Both the position numbers and the translations under genes were made by a program. 64,000 nt of DNA from Candidatus Kapaibacterium sp. (GTDB lineage Bacteria > Bacteroidota > Ignavibacteria > Kapaibacteriales > UBA4661), in NCBI GenBank assembly GCA_025455065.1, contig JALONG010000004.1, forward strand, positions 22,690 through 86,689, in the 5' to 3' direction. A model generated the notes under the pieces. It did not search any database and was not told where the DNA came from. It was given only the letters and a program-made list of their open reading frames with translations. Positions 52,803 to 62,327 of the stretch are shown piece by piece (position 1 is the stretch's first letter; each line of letters starts with the position of its first letter).

Positions 52803-53279
52803 ATGAGTACACAACCGATTTACCTCAGCAAAGAGCGTTTGTCTGAATTGGAGTCCGAATTAAACGAACTGACAACCAAAGGTCGCGCCGAAATTGCGCG
52901 TAAAATCGCCGAAGCGCGTTCACACGGGGATTTGAAGGAAAACGGCGATTATGATGCCGCTAAAGAAGAGCAAGGATTGCTGGAATTGCGCATTAACAAA
53001 ATCCAAGCAACGCTGGGACGCGCCCGCACGGTTGAGCCGGGTGATTATCCTGCGGATAAAGTCTATATTCTTGCGAAAGTGAAACTCAAAAACAAGAAAA
53101 ATAACGCGATGCTTGAATACATCCTCGTTAGCGAAGAAGAAGCGGATTTTGAGAAAAACAAAATCGCCGTTAATTCTCCGCTTGGTCGTGCGCTTCTTGG
53201 CAAAACCGTCGGCGAAATTGCGACGGTCAAAGTTCCGGCAGGCACGACGGATTATGAAATTTTAGACATTGCACGATAA
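52803..53279 (+). CDS. greA: Transcription elongation factor GreA
   Basis: 158 residues from the ATG at 52803 (MSTQPIYLSKERLSELESEL), the family start. GreA enters the RNA polymerase secondary channel and stimulates cleavage of backtracked RNA. The N-terminal coiled coil carries the acidic tip LKENGDYDAAKEEQ (Asp and Glu of the catalytic tip), and the C-terminal FKBP-like domain ends GEIATVKVPAGTTDYEILDI. Single-gene unit between two terminators. Confidence 0.97.
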   Translation: MSTQPIYLSKERLSELESELNELTTKGRAEIARKIAEARSHGDLKENGDYDAAKEEQGLLELRINKIQATLGRARTVEPGDYPADKVYILAKVKLKNKKNNAMLEYILVSEEEADFEKNKIAVNSPLGRALLGKTVGEIATVKVPAGTTDYEILDIAR

Positions 53280-53299
53280 AATTTGTGCAAAACGACGAG

Positions 53300-53342
53300 C
53301 GGCGGTAGAGTGAGATTTTGTGCGCTCTGCCGCCGTTTTTTT
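53300..53342 (+). terminator. Terminator of greA
   Basis: CGGCGGTAGAG pairs with CTCTGCCGCCG (one mismatch) around a 14-base loop, followed by seven T. It lies 20 bp after the greA stop. Confidence 0.93.
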
Positions 53343-53383
53343 ATGTAGAACATCATTTTTTCACCTCTATTTTTCAAACAACT

Positions 53384-54478
53384 ATGGGCTTTAATTGTGG
53401 CATTGTCGGACTTCCCAACGTCGGCAAATCAACGCTTTTCAACGCACTCACCGCAAGCGGTGTGGAAGCATCAAACTACCCTTTTTGCACGATTGACCCT
53501 AATGTAGGCATCGTGAACGTCCCGGACGAGCGCCTAAACAAGCTCTCGGCAATGTACGACACCGACAGTACCGTCCCGACAACGATTGAATTCGTTGATA
53601 TTGCGGGTTTGGTCAAAGGTGCAGCTTCGGGCGAGGGCTTGGGGAATCAGTTTTTATCGCATATCCGTCAGGTGAGCGCCATTGCCCACGTGGTGCGCTG
53701 CTTCCAAAACGATAACGTCATTCACGTTCAAGGCGACGTAGATCCGGCGCGGGATATTGAAATTATCGAAACAGAACTTGTCTTGAAAGATTTGGATTCC
53801 GTTGAAAAGCGCATCCAGACTGTTGAGAAAAAATCTCGCTCCGGCGACAAAGAAGCACTTGCCGAAATCAAGATTTTGCAGGAACTTCGTGCGCATTTGG
53901 ATTCGGGAAAATTAGCGAAAAACTTCCCGCACTCGGATGAAAATGCGGCGGTGCTTTCGCAACTTTATCTTATCACCGACAAACCCGTCATGTTCATCAC
54001 CAACACCGACGAAGACGGTATGAAAAACGGCAACAAATACATTGATGCTGTGCGGGAAATCGCCAAACGCGACGGCTCACTTGTGGTGCCGATTTGCGCG
54101 AACATCGAAGCGGAAATTGCGGAATTGGACGAAGCCGACCGCGAGGCGTTTTTGACGGATATGGGCATGACAGAACCGGGTCTGCACCGCGTTATCCGCG
54201 AAGGCTACAAACTACTCAATCTCATCACTTATTTCACCGCCGGAAAGAAGGAAGTACGCGCTTGGACGGTGGAGCGCGACGTAAAAGCCCCGAAAGCTGC
54301 GGCTGCGATTCACACCGATTTCGAGAAAGGTTTTATTCGTGCGGAAGTAATGAAGTATGCAGATTTGATGCGGCTTGGCAGCGAAGCGGCGGTGAAAGAA
54401 GCCGGACTTTACCGCGTGGAAGGCAAGGAGTACGTTACCCAAGATGGGGATATTATGTATTTTCGCTTCAATGTTTGA
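53384..54478 (+). CDS. ychF: YchF/Obg-family P-loop ATPase/GTPase
   Basis: 364 residues from the ATG at 53384, the full usual length. P-loop GLPNVGKSTLFNAL at 8-21, the Obg-type switch YPFCTIDPNVGIV, Walker B-like IEFVDIAGLVKGA, NTDEDG in place of NKxD (as in YchF, which prefers ATP), and the TGS domain with KGFIRAEVMKYADL at the end. A conserved ribosome-associated regulator. Monocistronic in appearance. Confidence 0.97.
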   Translation: MGFNCGIVGLPNVGKSTLFNALTASGVEASNYPFCTIDPNVGIVNVPDERLNKLSAMYDTDSTVPTTIEFVDIAGLVKGAASGEGLGNQFLSHIRQVSAIAHVVRCFQNDNVIHVQGDVDPARDIEIIETELVLKDLDSVEKRIQTVEKKSRSGDKEALAEIKILQELRAHLDSGKLAKNFPHSDENAAVLSQLYLITDKPVMFITNTDEDGMKNGNKYIDAVREIAKRDGSLVVPICANIEAEIAELDEADREAFLTDMGMTEPGLHRVIREGYKLLNLITYFTAGKKEVRAWTVERDVKAPKAAAAIHTDFEKGFIRAEVMKYADLMRLGSEAAVKEAGLYRVEGKEYVTQDGDIMYFRFNV

Positions 54479-54632
54479 GAAAAAACAAGCTACCGCCATT
54501 CGTGCATTAACAATACTTCGAGCAGATTCAGTGTTAAGCATGAGATTTGATAATCTCGTGAATTCAAGTCTTTTCAGTACCTGCATCTGCTCAAGAGTTT
54601 TGGTTGCAACTCTTTTCGCGTCCACAACCTTA
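54479..54632. other. Region of small hairpins between convergent genes
   Basis: After the ychF stop come GAGATTTGATAATCTC (54542) and AAGAGTT/AACTCTT (54593-54614, followed by TT), plus distant AGCAGAT/ATCTGCT arms. One of these likely terminates ychF, the DUF3817 gene, or both. Confidence 0.5.
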
Positions 54633-54965
54633 TCAATTTACGTGAGCAGATGAAGAGGCAGAGGCGGCTTCCCGAAAAATTTTCGCATCCGCAATAAAGG
54701 GTCCAAACGGCAGCACGGAAGCCAATAGACCAAGCATGAGCGTTTTTATACTCCACTCATATTCGATTTTTGCCTGAATCACTTGCAACACATACAGCAC
54801 AAAAAGCAGCCCGTGTATCATGCCTGTAACGCGCACAGGTTGAGGGTTTCCGCCGATGTATTTGATAGGCATAGCGATAAAGAGCAGGACAAGGAATGAT
54901 ACACCTTCGGCATAACCGATGATGCGAAGCCGTCCGAGTTGGGTTTTGAGGGAGAATGAGGTCAT
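54633..54965 (-). CDS. DUF3817-family small membrane protein
   Basis: 110 residues from the ATG at 54965 (an in-frame start at 55016 is less likely). Three helices; signatures are LGRLRIIGYAEGVSFLVLLF, MPIKYIGGNPQPVRVTGMIH and a conserved His before LLFVLYVLQV, followed by SVLPFGPFIADAKIF. These match DUF3817 (YdzA-type). Function unknown, widely present, often near respiratory genes elsewhere. Confidence 0.9.
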   Translation of the reverse strand: MTSFSLKTQLGRLRIIGYAEGVSFLVLLFIAMPIKYIGGNPQPVRVTGMIHGLLFVLYVLQVIQAKIEYEWSIKTLMLGLLASVLPFGPFIADAKIFREAASASSSAHVN

Positions 54966-55260
54966 TGAAGAATAAGCGTTTGGTGAAAGAAATATGGCAA
55001 TTATGCCGTATTGCATCAGGCAGAGTTCAAAAATACACTTTCTGAACGTTCTGGAAAAATTTCACACTCATACATTTCAGCGACAAAACGCTACAACGCA
55101 ATATCCTGTAAGGCTTCTACACAAGGTTTTCGATGACACCGACAAACAGGATTTGATAAGAATGTTTCCACTTGCAAAAGCGCGAGATTTTTTGCAAATT
55201 CTTACTTGCACCTAATTTTTGGGGTAAAATTCGTATCTTCTTCATATTCTTGGAGTTATT

Positions 55261-56808
55261 ATGCCTGTTTTGAAGCCTGAAGCCGAATGGCAACACCTTC
55301 TTTCCCAAATAAAATCCCTCGCCCCTGAAGCCTTTGCTTCCAACGGTAACCCGCTTAATCTCAAGTGCGGAGAGTGGCGGAATCCCGGCAACGGCAAACT
55401 CTTTTTATCCCCTGTGGACGGCTCTCCGCTTGGCTATTACCCGATGCTCGACCTTGAAGCAGGAAAAAAAGCTACACAAGCCGCAAAAGAAGAATTTACG
55501 CAATGGTCAAAAACCGACCTTGATACCCGCAAAGCCCGCGTCAGTGCTTGTTTGGATGAACTCAAAAAGCACCACGAACTGTTGGCGTATTTGCTTGTGT
55601 GGGAAATCGGAAAACCCTTCCAGCAAGCAATGGTCAGCGTTGAGCGCTGTATCTCCGGTGTGCAGTGGTATATTGACAACATCGAAGTCATGCTGCATGG
55701 ACGCGCCCGCAAGCCTTTGGGGCTGATTTCCAACATTGCATCGTGGAATTATCCGATGTCCGTATTGTTTCACGCGGTGCTTGTCCAAGCGCTGGCGGGA
55801 AATTCCGTTATTGCCAAAACGCCGTCCGACGGTGGTTTATTTACGCTGACGCTTGCGTTTGCGCTGGGGCGACGTGTTGGATTACCGATTTCGCTGATTT
55901 CCGGTTCGGGCGGAGAACTGAGCGAAGCGCTGGTGCGGAATGATAACGTTGATTGTTTGGCGTTTGTGGGCGGGAAGTCCAACGGACGCGACATTGCAGC
56001 CGCGTTTTATGACCGCAACAAGCGGTATATGCTCGAAATGGAGGGCTTAAATGCTTACGGTGTGTGGAATTTTTCGCAGTGGGACACTCTTGCGGCACAA
56101 CTCAAAAAAGGCTACGAATACGGCAAACAGCGCTGTACGGCGTACCCGCGCTTTGTTGTGCAACGGTCGCTTGTGCCGGATTTTCTGGACACGTATTTGT
56201 CCGTCGTAAAATCGCTCACATTTGGGCATCCACTTTTGGTGGAAAATGCTGACGATGCGCCACCAAAGATGGATTTCGGACCCGTTATCAACAGCCGCAA
56301 AGTAGGAGAATTGCAAGTGATGTTCAGCGATGCGCTGGCAAATGGCGCGGTGTGTGTGTATCAAGGCAAGTTGGATGAATCGCGCTTTTTGCCCGGACAA
56401 GATATTTCCTCGTACTTCGCGCCGCGTGCCTTAATGAATCTGCCGCGCAAAGCGAAACTTTACCAAAACGAACCGTTTGGACCAATGGACAGCATCGTCG
56501 TTGTAGATACGCCCGAAGAACTTGTTGAAGAAATGAACATTTCCAACGGGTCGCTGGTGTGTTCGGTTGCAACGGATGATGAAGCCTTTGTAAAGCGCAT
56601 TGCGCCTGAACTTCGCGGCTTCAAAGTCGGGCATAACAAAGTGCGCTCACGGGGCGACAACGACGAAGTTTTTGGCGGCATTGGGCAATCGTGGAAAGGC
56701 TGCTTTGTGGGCGGGAAATACCTCGTGGAAGCCGTAACGGTCGGGATGCCGGGCGAGCAATTGCATGGCAATTTCCCTGATTATACGCTGTTGCCGGAAG
56801 TGCGGTAA
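55261..56808 (+). CDS. Aldehyde dehydrogenase family protein
   Basis: 515 residues. NAD(P)-dependent oxidation of an aldehyde is predicted. Family positions: LISNIASWNYPMSVLFHAVL with the conserved Asn, NSVIAKTPSDGGLFTLTLAF with the Lys, MLEMEGLNAYGVW with the general-base Glu (normally ELGG), and the nucleophile Cys in YGKQRCTAYPRFVVQ. NEPFGPMDSIVVV and NGSLVCSVATDDE lie near the end. The altered motif around the Glu and Cys suggests a subfamily apart from the classic enzymes. It precedes rpoB with 399 bp between. Confidence 0.9.
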   Translation: MPVLKPEAEWQHLLSQIKSLAPEAFASNGNPLNLKCGEWRNPGNGKLFLSPVDGSPLGYYPMLDLEAGKKATQAAKEEFTQWSKTDLDTRKARVSACLDELKKHHELLAYLLVWEIGKPFQQAMVSVERCISGVQWYIDNIEVMLHGRARKPLGLISNIASWNYPMSVLFHAVLVQALAGNSVIAKTPSDGGLFTLTLAFALGRRVGLPISLISGSGGELSEALVRNDNVDCLAFVGGKSNGRDIAAAFYDRNKRYMLEMEGLNAYGVWNFSQWDTLAAQLKKGYEYGKQRCTAYPRFVVQRSLVPDFLDTYLSVVKSLTFGHPLLVENADDAPPKMDFGPVINSRKVGELQVMFSDALANGAVCVYQGKLDESRFLPGQDISSYFAPRALMNLPRKAKLYQNEPFGPMDSIVVVDTPEELVEEMNISNGSLVCSVATDDEAFVKRIAPELRGFKVGHNKVRSRGDNDEVFGGIGQSWKGCFVGGKYLVEAVTVGMPGEQLHGNFPDYTLLPEVR

Positions 56809-57052
56809 AAAAACGAGAAAGAATTTTTTGTTTTTCTCAGAAAAGAGTGCTACTTTTGCTGGTTACACAACGTCGTAAATGCTTTGGTAAAATTCTCGGT
56901 ACTTCTCGACATTCCAACGAACTTTCCACAGCATTTCAACGCTCATCCCGTGTGCAAGGAACATACGCAACTGCCGTATCTGAAGCCTGCATACTGAAGC
57001 ATTTGCCACTCCTGCACGAGCAATGCACATTGTTACACACAACTTTCTTGAA

Positions 57053-57097
57053 GGATTTCCCGAATTGTTCCGAACTCCGGCATAATTCGGGAAATCC
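57053..57097. promoter_or_regulatory. Strong hairpin in the rpoB leader
   Basis: GGATTTCCCGAATT and its perfect complement AATTCGGGAAATCC form a 14-bp stem with a 17-base loop. It ends 110 bp before the rpoB ATG. No U-run follows immediately (CTCTCTTTG does), so an attenuator, protein-binding site or inserted repeat are all possible. Confidence 0.7.
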
Positions 57098-57104
57098 TCT
57101 CTTT

Positions 57105-57151
57105 GTCTAAACCTGTCCGAAATGTATTCTGAAATTCCGGCAAGTTTAGAC
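57105..57151. promoter_or_regulatory. Second hairpin in the rpoB leader
   Basis: GTCTAAAC and GTTTAGAC form an 8-bp perfect stem around a 31-base loop that holds CCGAA and TTCCGGCA motifs. The loop of the preceding hairpin also contains CCGAA and TCCGGCA. It ends 56 bp before rpoB. Confidence 0.55.
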
Positions 57152-57207
57152 CTCAACGCAAGTCTATCACACATAAATTTTTAACCCAATTTCAAAGGTG
57201 TTCCGCC

Positions 57208-60200
57208 ATGAGTTCGATGAACGGTAAAAACGGCACAAATGGTCATCTCGGTATCGGTCAAGCGATTGAGCGTATCTCCTTCGCGGAGTTTCCGACGCGC
57301 AACAGCCCGGCTGACCTTTTGTCAGTGCAGATGCAATCCTACGAAGAATTTTTGCAAGATCACTCAGAGGCTTCCAAGCGCAAAAATACAGGCTTGCAGC
57401 AGGCTTTCCTGACCAATTTCCCCATCACCGATGCACGGGAAATTTACGAGTTGGAATTTATTGAGTATTACATTGAGCGCCCGAAATACACGGAAAATGA
57501 GTGCCGCGAGCGCGAACTCACCTACGCACGTCCGCTCAAAGCCAAACTCCGCCTGTCCTCCAAAGCAGACCCGAAGTCGGAAGATTATATCGAAACCATT
57601 GAGCAAGACGTGTATTTGGGCAACGTTCCGGCGATGACACCACGCGGCACGTTTATTATCAATGGTGCGGAGCGCGTGATTGTATCGCAGTTACACCGCT
57701 CTCCGGGTGTGTTTTTCTCCGATGCTATGCACCCGAACGGAACGCGCGTTTATTCGGCGCGGATTATCCCGTTTCGTGGTTCGTGGGTGGAATTTACGAC
57801 GGACATTCATCAAGTGATGTACGTGTATATTGACCGCAAGAAAAAATTTCCCGTAACTATGCTTTTACGCGCTCTCGGATACTCTTCCGATGAGCAGATT
57901 CTCGACCTTTTCAGCCTTACCGAAACGCTCAAAGCGAAAGAAGTAAACGACGAGTGCCAAGGTCGCCGCGTGGCTGCGGATATTGTGGATTTCACCACTG
58001 GTGAAATCGTTGCCGGACGTGATACCATCTTGGACGAAAGCATGATTTTGTCCATTCGCGCTTCCAAAGGCATCCAAGAAGTGAAACTCTTCAAGTACAC
58101 CGGTGCAAGCGACGAACCAATTATCGCCCGCACCTTGGCGAAAGACCCTTCGCGCACCAAAGAAGATGCGTTGGAAGGTATTTACCGCCAACTCCGCTCC
58201 GGTGAAGCGCCTGACCTCGACACGGCAGTAGCGCTTTTGGACAAACTTTTCTTCAACCCGAAACGTTACGATTTGGGCTTGGTCGGTCGTTACCGCATGA
58301 ACAACAAACTCGGCATCGGTATTGACCCCGAAACCACGACGCTGACGATTGACGATATTATCGCTATCATCAAGTATTTGATTGACCTTCGCGCAGGCAA
58401 AAAACCGGTGGACGACATTGACCACTTGGGCAATCGCCGTGTGCGCACGGTCGGTGAGCAGCTTGGCGCACAGTTAAATGTTGGTTTGGCGCGTATGGCA
58501 CGGACAATCAAAGAGCGCCTCAACATTCACGACACCGAAACCCTCACTCCGGCAGATTTGGTCAATGCCCGCACGATTTCGAGCGTCATTAACCAATTTT
58601 TTGGCACGAACCAGCTTTCGCAGTTCATGGACCAGACCAATCCTCTGTCCGAGATGACGCACAAACGTCGTATGTCGGCGCTTGGTCCGGGCGGTCTTAC
58701 CCGTGAACGTGCAGGCTTCGAGGTGCGCGACGTTCACTATACGCACTACGGTCGTCTTTGCCCGATTGAAACGCCGGAAGGTCCGAACATCGGTCTTATT
58801 TCTTCGCTTTCGATTCATGCGCGAATTGATGCGTTTGGTTTTATCGAAACGCCGTATTTGAAAGTGAAAAACGGTGTTGTTACCAATGAACTCGAATTTT
58901 TGACCGCAGAACGCGAGGAAGACCGCATCATTGCGCCTTCTTCAACACAGATGGACGCAAAAAATCGTCTTGTCGGTGAGCGTATTAAAGCGCGTCGTTC
59001 CGGCGACTTCGTGATTGTTACGCCGGAAGATGTTGAATATCTTGACGTTGCGACGAATCAGATTGCCAGCGTTGCGGCTTCGCTTATTCCTTTCTTGGAG
59101 CATGACGACGCGAACCGTGCGCTCATGGGGTCGAATATGCAACGCCAAGCAGTACCGCTTTTGCGCCCGAAATCGCCTGTTGTCGGTACGGGGATGGAAC
59201 ACCTCGTGGCGAAAGACTCCCGTGCAATTATCGTTGCCGAATACGACGGCGTTGTCGAGTATTCCTGCGCGGATTACATCCGCGTCCGCTATGATGACCA
59301 ACTTCCCGAAGAAGAACGCCTCGTAACATACGATTACAACCCCGTTGTGAACTATCCGCTTATCAAGTTTTTCCGCACCAATCAAGACACGTGCGTTAAT
59401 CAGCGCCCCAGCGTTATTTCCGGTCAGCGCGTGAAAAAAGGTGATGTGTTGGCGGACAGCTCTTCCACTGAGTTTGGCGAATTGGCGCTTGGGCGCAACG
59501 TTCTTGTAGCGTTCATGCCTTGGAGCGGGTACAACTTCGAGGACGCTATTGTTATCTCGGAAAAAGTTGTTGCCGAAGATGTGTTTACTTCGATTCACAT
59601 CGAAGAATTTTCGCTCCAAGTCCGCGATACCAAACGCGGCGAGGAAGAACTCACGAAAGAAATTCCCAACGTGAGCGAGGAAGCCACCAAAGACCTTGAT
59701 GAAGACGGTATCGTCCGCGTCGGCGCAAATGTGCGCGAGGGCGATATTCTGATTGGTAAAATCACCCCGAAAGGTGAAACCGACCCGACACCGGAAGAAA
59801 AACTGCTCCGTGCGATTTTCGGTGATAAAGCCGGCGATGTGAAAGATGCTTCGATGAAGTCGCCTCCAGGCTTGAAGGGCGTGGTTATCAATACGAAACT
59901 TTTCACACGCCGCTTGATGACACGCGAACAGGATTTGCGCCGTCAGGAAAAAGAGCGTCAAGACGACCTGAACACCCGCGAAAATGTTCAAATCAACGAA
60001 CACAACCACGATTCGGCAAAGCGTATTGCGCAACTTTTGGACGGTGAAAAAGTCATGGGCGGTATGCGCACGTTGTCGGGTGAGGTAATTTTCCGTGCCG
60101 GAACAGCACTCAAAAGCGAAGAAGTGATGAAAAAATTCACCGAAAACCCGCAGTATTTCGCAGAGTTTGACGCATCGGAGCGCTGCATTGAGAGCAAAAC

Positions 60201-61047
60201 CAAAATGCCTTTGTTGCAGCGTTTGATTGAAGGCTACAAACAAAAAGTTGCCCGCATCAAAGACGACATCCGCATTGAGCGCCAAAAAGTCATGACGGGC
60301 GATGAATTGCAGCCCGGCATTATGAAAATGGCGAAAGTCTATGTTGCGAAAAAACGTAAACTCCAAGTCGGCGATAAAATGGCAGGTCGTCACGGAAACA
60401 AGGGCATCGTGGCAAATATCGTTCCGGCGGAAGATATGCCGTTTTTGCCTGACGGAACACCGGTGGATATTGTCTTGAACCCGCTTGGCGTACCGTCGCG
60501 TATGAATTTGGGACAGCTTTACGAAACAGCACTCGGCTGGGCAGCACAGAAACTCGGCACGAAGTTCGCCTCACCGATTTTCGACGGTGCTTCGTGGGAT
60601 GAAGTCGGTGATTACCTCGAAAAAGCAGGATTACCGCGTGATGGAAAAACCGTTATGTACGACGGGCGAACCGGAGAAACCTTCGACAACCGCGTAACGG
60701 TGGGCGTGATTTATATGCTCAAACTGTCGCACTTGGTTGATGATAAAATTCATGCACGCTCCATTGGACCGTACTCGCTTATTACGCAGCAGCCGCTCGG
60801 CGGTAAAGCGCAATTTGGCGGTCAGCGTTTCGGGGAGATGGAAGTGTGGGCGCTTGAGGCTTACGGCGCAGCGCACACGCTCCAAGAAATCCTCACGCTG
60901 AAATCCGACGACGTACAAGGTCGTGCCAAAGCATATGAGGCGGTCGTCAAAGGCGAAAATATGCCGCAGCCGCACTTGCCGGAATCTTTCAACGTTCTTA
61001 TTCGTGAGTTGCAAGGTCTGGCACTGGAAGTGCGCGTGGAGGAATAA
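57208..61047 (+). CDS. rpoB: RNA polymerase beta subunit
   Basis: 1279 residues, full length for the FCB group. N-terminal region with [20 protein letters not shown]; the fork-loop/rifampicin region [20 protein letters not shown] and [20 protein letters not shown] with the usual rif-sensitive residues; [32 protein letters not shown] with the metal-region [18 protein letters not shown]; and the C-terminal [20 protein letters not shown]. Intact, no frameshift. Unusually, rpoC does not follow directly: six other genes and 2.8 kb intervene, and rplJ/rplL are not upstream. Confidence 0.99.
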   Translation: MSSMNGKNGTNGHLGIGQAIERISFAEFPTRNSPADLLSVQMQSYEEFLQDHSEASKRKNTGLQQAFLTNFPITDAREIYELEFIEYYIERPKYTENECRERELTYARPLKAKLRLSSKADPKSEDYIETIEQDVYLGNVPAMTPRGTFIINGAERVIVSQLHRSPGVFFSDAMHPNGTRVYSARIIPFRGSWVEFTTDIHQVMYVYIDRKKKFPVTMLLRALGYSSDEQILDLFSLTETLKAKEVNDECQGRRVAADIVDFTTGEIVAGRDTILDESMILSIRASKGIQEVKLFKYTGASDEPIIARTLAKDPSRTKEDALEGIYRQLRSGEAPDLDTAVALLDKLFFNPKRYDLGLVGRYRMNNKLGIGIDPETTTLTIDDIIAIIKYLIDLRAGKKPVDDIDHLGNRRVRTVGEQLGAQLNVGLARMARTIKERLNIHDTETLTPADLVNARTISSVINQFFGTNQLSQFMDQTNPLSEMTHKRRMSALGPGGLTRERAGFEVRDVHYTHYGRLCPIETPEGPNIGLISSLSIHARIDAFGFIETPYLKVKNGVVTNELEFLTAEREEDRIIAPSSTQMDAKNRLVGERIKARRSGDFVIVTPEDVEYLDVATNQIASVAASLIPFLEHDDANRALMGSNMQRQAVPLLRPKSPVVGTGMEHLVAKDSRAIIVAEYDGVVEYSCADYIRVRYDDQLPEEERLVTYDYNPVVNYPLIKFFRTNQDTCVNQRPSVISGQRVKKGDVLADSSSTEFGELALGRNVLVAFMPWSGYNFEDAIVISEKVVAEDVFTSIHIEEFSLQVRDTKRGEEELTKEIPNVSEEATKDLDEDGIVRVGANVREGDILIGKITPKGETDPTPEEKLLRAIFGDKAGDVKDASMKSPPGLKGVVINTKLFTRRLMTREQDLRRQEKERQDDLNTRENVQINEHNHDSAKRIAQLLDGEKVMGGMRTLSGEVIFRAGTALKSEEVMKKFTENPQYFAEFDASERCIESKTKMPLLQRLIEGYKQKVARIKDDIRIERQKVMTGDELQPGIMKMAKVYVAKKRKLQVGDKMAGRHGNKGIVANIVPAEDMPFLPDGTPVDIVLNPLGVPSRMNLGQLYETALGWAAQKLGTKFASPIFDGASWDEVGDYLEKAGLPRDGKTVMYDGRTGETFDNRVTVGVIYMLKLSHLVDDKIHARSIGPYSLITQQPLGGKAQFGGQRFGEMEVWALEAYGAAHTLQEILTLKSDDVQGRAKAYEAVVKGENMPQPHLPESFNVLIRELQGLALEVRVEE

Positions 61048-61057
61048 GTTTTGAGTG

Positions 61058-61106
61058 ATGAGTGTTGAGTTTTGAATGGTTCTTTCGAGGCTCAACACTC
61101 ATTTTT
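61058..61106 (+). terminator. Terminator-like hairpin directly after rpoB
   Basis: ATGAGTGTTGAG pairs perfectly with CTCAACACTCAT (12 bp) around a 21-base loop, followed by TTTTT. It begins 10 bp after the rpoB stop and 25 bp before the antitoxin start. If active, it would cut rpoC off from the rpoB promoter. Confidence 0.75.
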
Positions 61107-61130
61107 ATCCGCATCTATCATAAAAAACAG

Positions 61131-61376
61131 ATGAAAGTTGCAGAAGGAAATACCACCATTGTTGATGGCTACGTTGGTCTTTTAGACAATCTAAGTACCA
61201 GCAACAAACTTGACCTCATAACAAAGCTCACTGCTTCTGTTAAGACTGATTTGTCGAGTAAAAAATCGTCGTTAAAAAAGGCTTTTGGCGCATTTGATTC
61301 ACAAAAAACTGCTGAAGAAATTATTGAAGAAATCCGTAGCAGCAGAGTTTCAACCAGACAAATCGAATCGTTTTGA
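61131..61376 (+). CDS. VapB-like antitoxin
   Basis: 81 residues from the ATG at 61131. Short charged protein with KLTASVKTDLSSKKSSLKKA and a C-terminal FDSQKTAEEIIEEIRSSRVS, followed by TRQIESF. This DS-x-KTAEEIIxEIRxSR tail is typical of antitoxins paired with PIN toxins in Bacteroidota and cyanobacteria. It overlaps the toxin start by 4 bp, the normal arrangement. The tail should wrap the toxin active site; the N-terminal half may bind the operator. Confidence 0.85.
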   Translation: MKVAEGNTTIVDGYVGLLDNLSTSNKLDLITKLTASVKTDLSSKKSSLKKAFGAFDSQKTAEEIIEEIRSSRVSTRQIESF

Positions 61377-61771
61377 AAAAGTACCTTATTGACACCAACA
61401 TTGCCATATTTTACATGAAAGGCAAGTTTGACCTTGATGTAAAGTTTGACAACGTAACAACGGAGAATTGTTTTATTTCCGAGATAACGTTGGCTGAACT
61501 CAAATTTGGTGTTGAGAAAAGTGAAAAGCCTGAAAAAAACAAAAAAGTGTTAGACAACTTTTTAACAGGCATACAAATACTCCCTATTTTCCATTCGTTA
61601 GACTTGTATGCAAAAGAAAAAGCACGGCTGCAAAAAGCAGGAACTCCCATTGATGATTTTGACCTTCTCATTGGCGTAACTTCTATAACTCACGCTTTAA
61701 CAATGGTTACGAACAATACAAACCATTTCAAGCGCATTAGAGGAATTCGATTAGAGGATTGGACGGAATGA
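61373..61771 (+). CDS. VapC-like PIN-domain toxin
   Basis: 132 residues with a TTG start that overlaps the antitoxin stop (TTTTGA). PIN-domain ribonuclease: LIDTNIAIFYMKGK (first Asp), ISEITLAELKFGVEK (Glu), GTPIDDFDLLIGVTSITH (Asp pair) and MVTNNTNHFKRIRGIRLEDW. These are the four acidic residues that bind metal. VapC toxins cleave initiator tRNA or 23S rRNA; this one's target is unknown. Its stop overlaps the ATG of the next gene by 4 bp (ATGA). Confidence 0.93.
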   Translation: MKKYLIDTNIAIFYMKGKFDLDVKFDNVTTENCFISEITLAELKFGVEKSEKPEKNKKVLDNFLTGIQILPIFHSLDLYAKEKARLQKAGTPIDDFDLLIGVTSITHALTMVTNNTNHFKRIRGIRLEDWTE

Positions 61772-62310
61772 AAGTGAAAACTCCGAAATACCGCGTTCTT
61801 TGTCATATTCTCGTGTTTTTTGTGTGTTTGAGCGGTTTAGCGGCTCAGACGACAGCGAAGAATTCTGTTCAAATGGAGCCGTCCACGCAAGCGAGTGTAC
61901 AAGTTGAGCGCACGGCAAAAAAAGACATTTTTGCAGAATTACTCGGTAATGGCATCGTATATTCTGTGAATTACGAATGGGCTTTAGATTCACTATACTC
62001 ATGTAGAATTGGGTTTATGGCATTGCCTCTGTATCTCTACTTCCTGCCGATAACTGCAAGTTATTTTATTGGGCAAGGAGAACATCGCTTTGAAATTGGC
62101 GGCGGTGGAGTTCCGGCAACTGTTGGTACACTAAAAGGAGAAATTACACCTGCATTTTTTCTGGCTCTACGAATTGGTTATAGATACCAGCCTCTTCGTG
62201 GTGGATTTAACTTTGCTGCTACTTTCACGCCCTTTTGGGACGTTGGAAGTAACTTCTGGCTACCACGAGTTTCGCCATGGGGCGGCATCAGCCTCGGCTG
62301 GGGCTTCTAA
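61768..62310 (+). CDS. Small outer-membrane-type protein overlapping vapC
   Basis: 180 residues from the ATG at 61768, which overlaps the vapC stop (ATGA), so translation may be coupled. The signal peptide (VLCHILVFFVCLSGLAAQT) is followed by IFAELLGNGIVYSVNYEWAL, a hydrophobic stretch FMALPLYLYFLPITASYFIG, GEHRFEIGGGGVPATVG and a terminal ISLGWGF. It looks like a small beta-barrel of the kind found in Bacteroidota. No known family recognised. Odd company for a toxin operon. Confidence 0.7.
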   Translation: MKVKTPKYRVLCHILVFFVCLSGLAAQTTAKNSVQMEPSTQASVQVERTAKKDIFAELLGNGIVYSVNYEWALDSLYSCRIGFMALPLYLYFLPITASYFIGQGEHRFEIGGGGVPATVGTLKGEITPAFFLALRIGYRYQPLRGGFNFAATFTPFWDVGSNFWLPRVSPWGGISLGWGF

Positions 62311-62327
62311 ACATTGAACAAAATTTT

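Larger units (their letters stand above)
56809..57207. other. rpoB upstream region
   Basis: 399 bp. It holds two tandem hairpins described separately (57053-57097 and 57105-57151) and otherwise AT-rich DNA. No ribosomal-protein gene (rplJ/rplL) is present, although these normally precede rpoB. Confidence 0.7.

Noticed and set aside
58942..60393. 483-codon open frame on the minus strand
   Set aside because: It lies wholly within rpoB, antisense. It is rich in Phe, Arg, Asn and His and has no domain signal.
61107..61130. Separate promoter for the VapBC-like operon
   Set aside because: Only 24 bp remain between the hairpin and the antitoxin start, and no recognisable element is visible there. 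A promoter inside or before the hairpin cannot be excluded.
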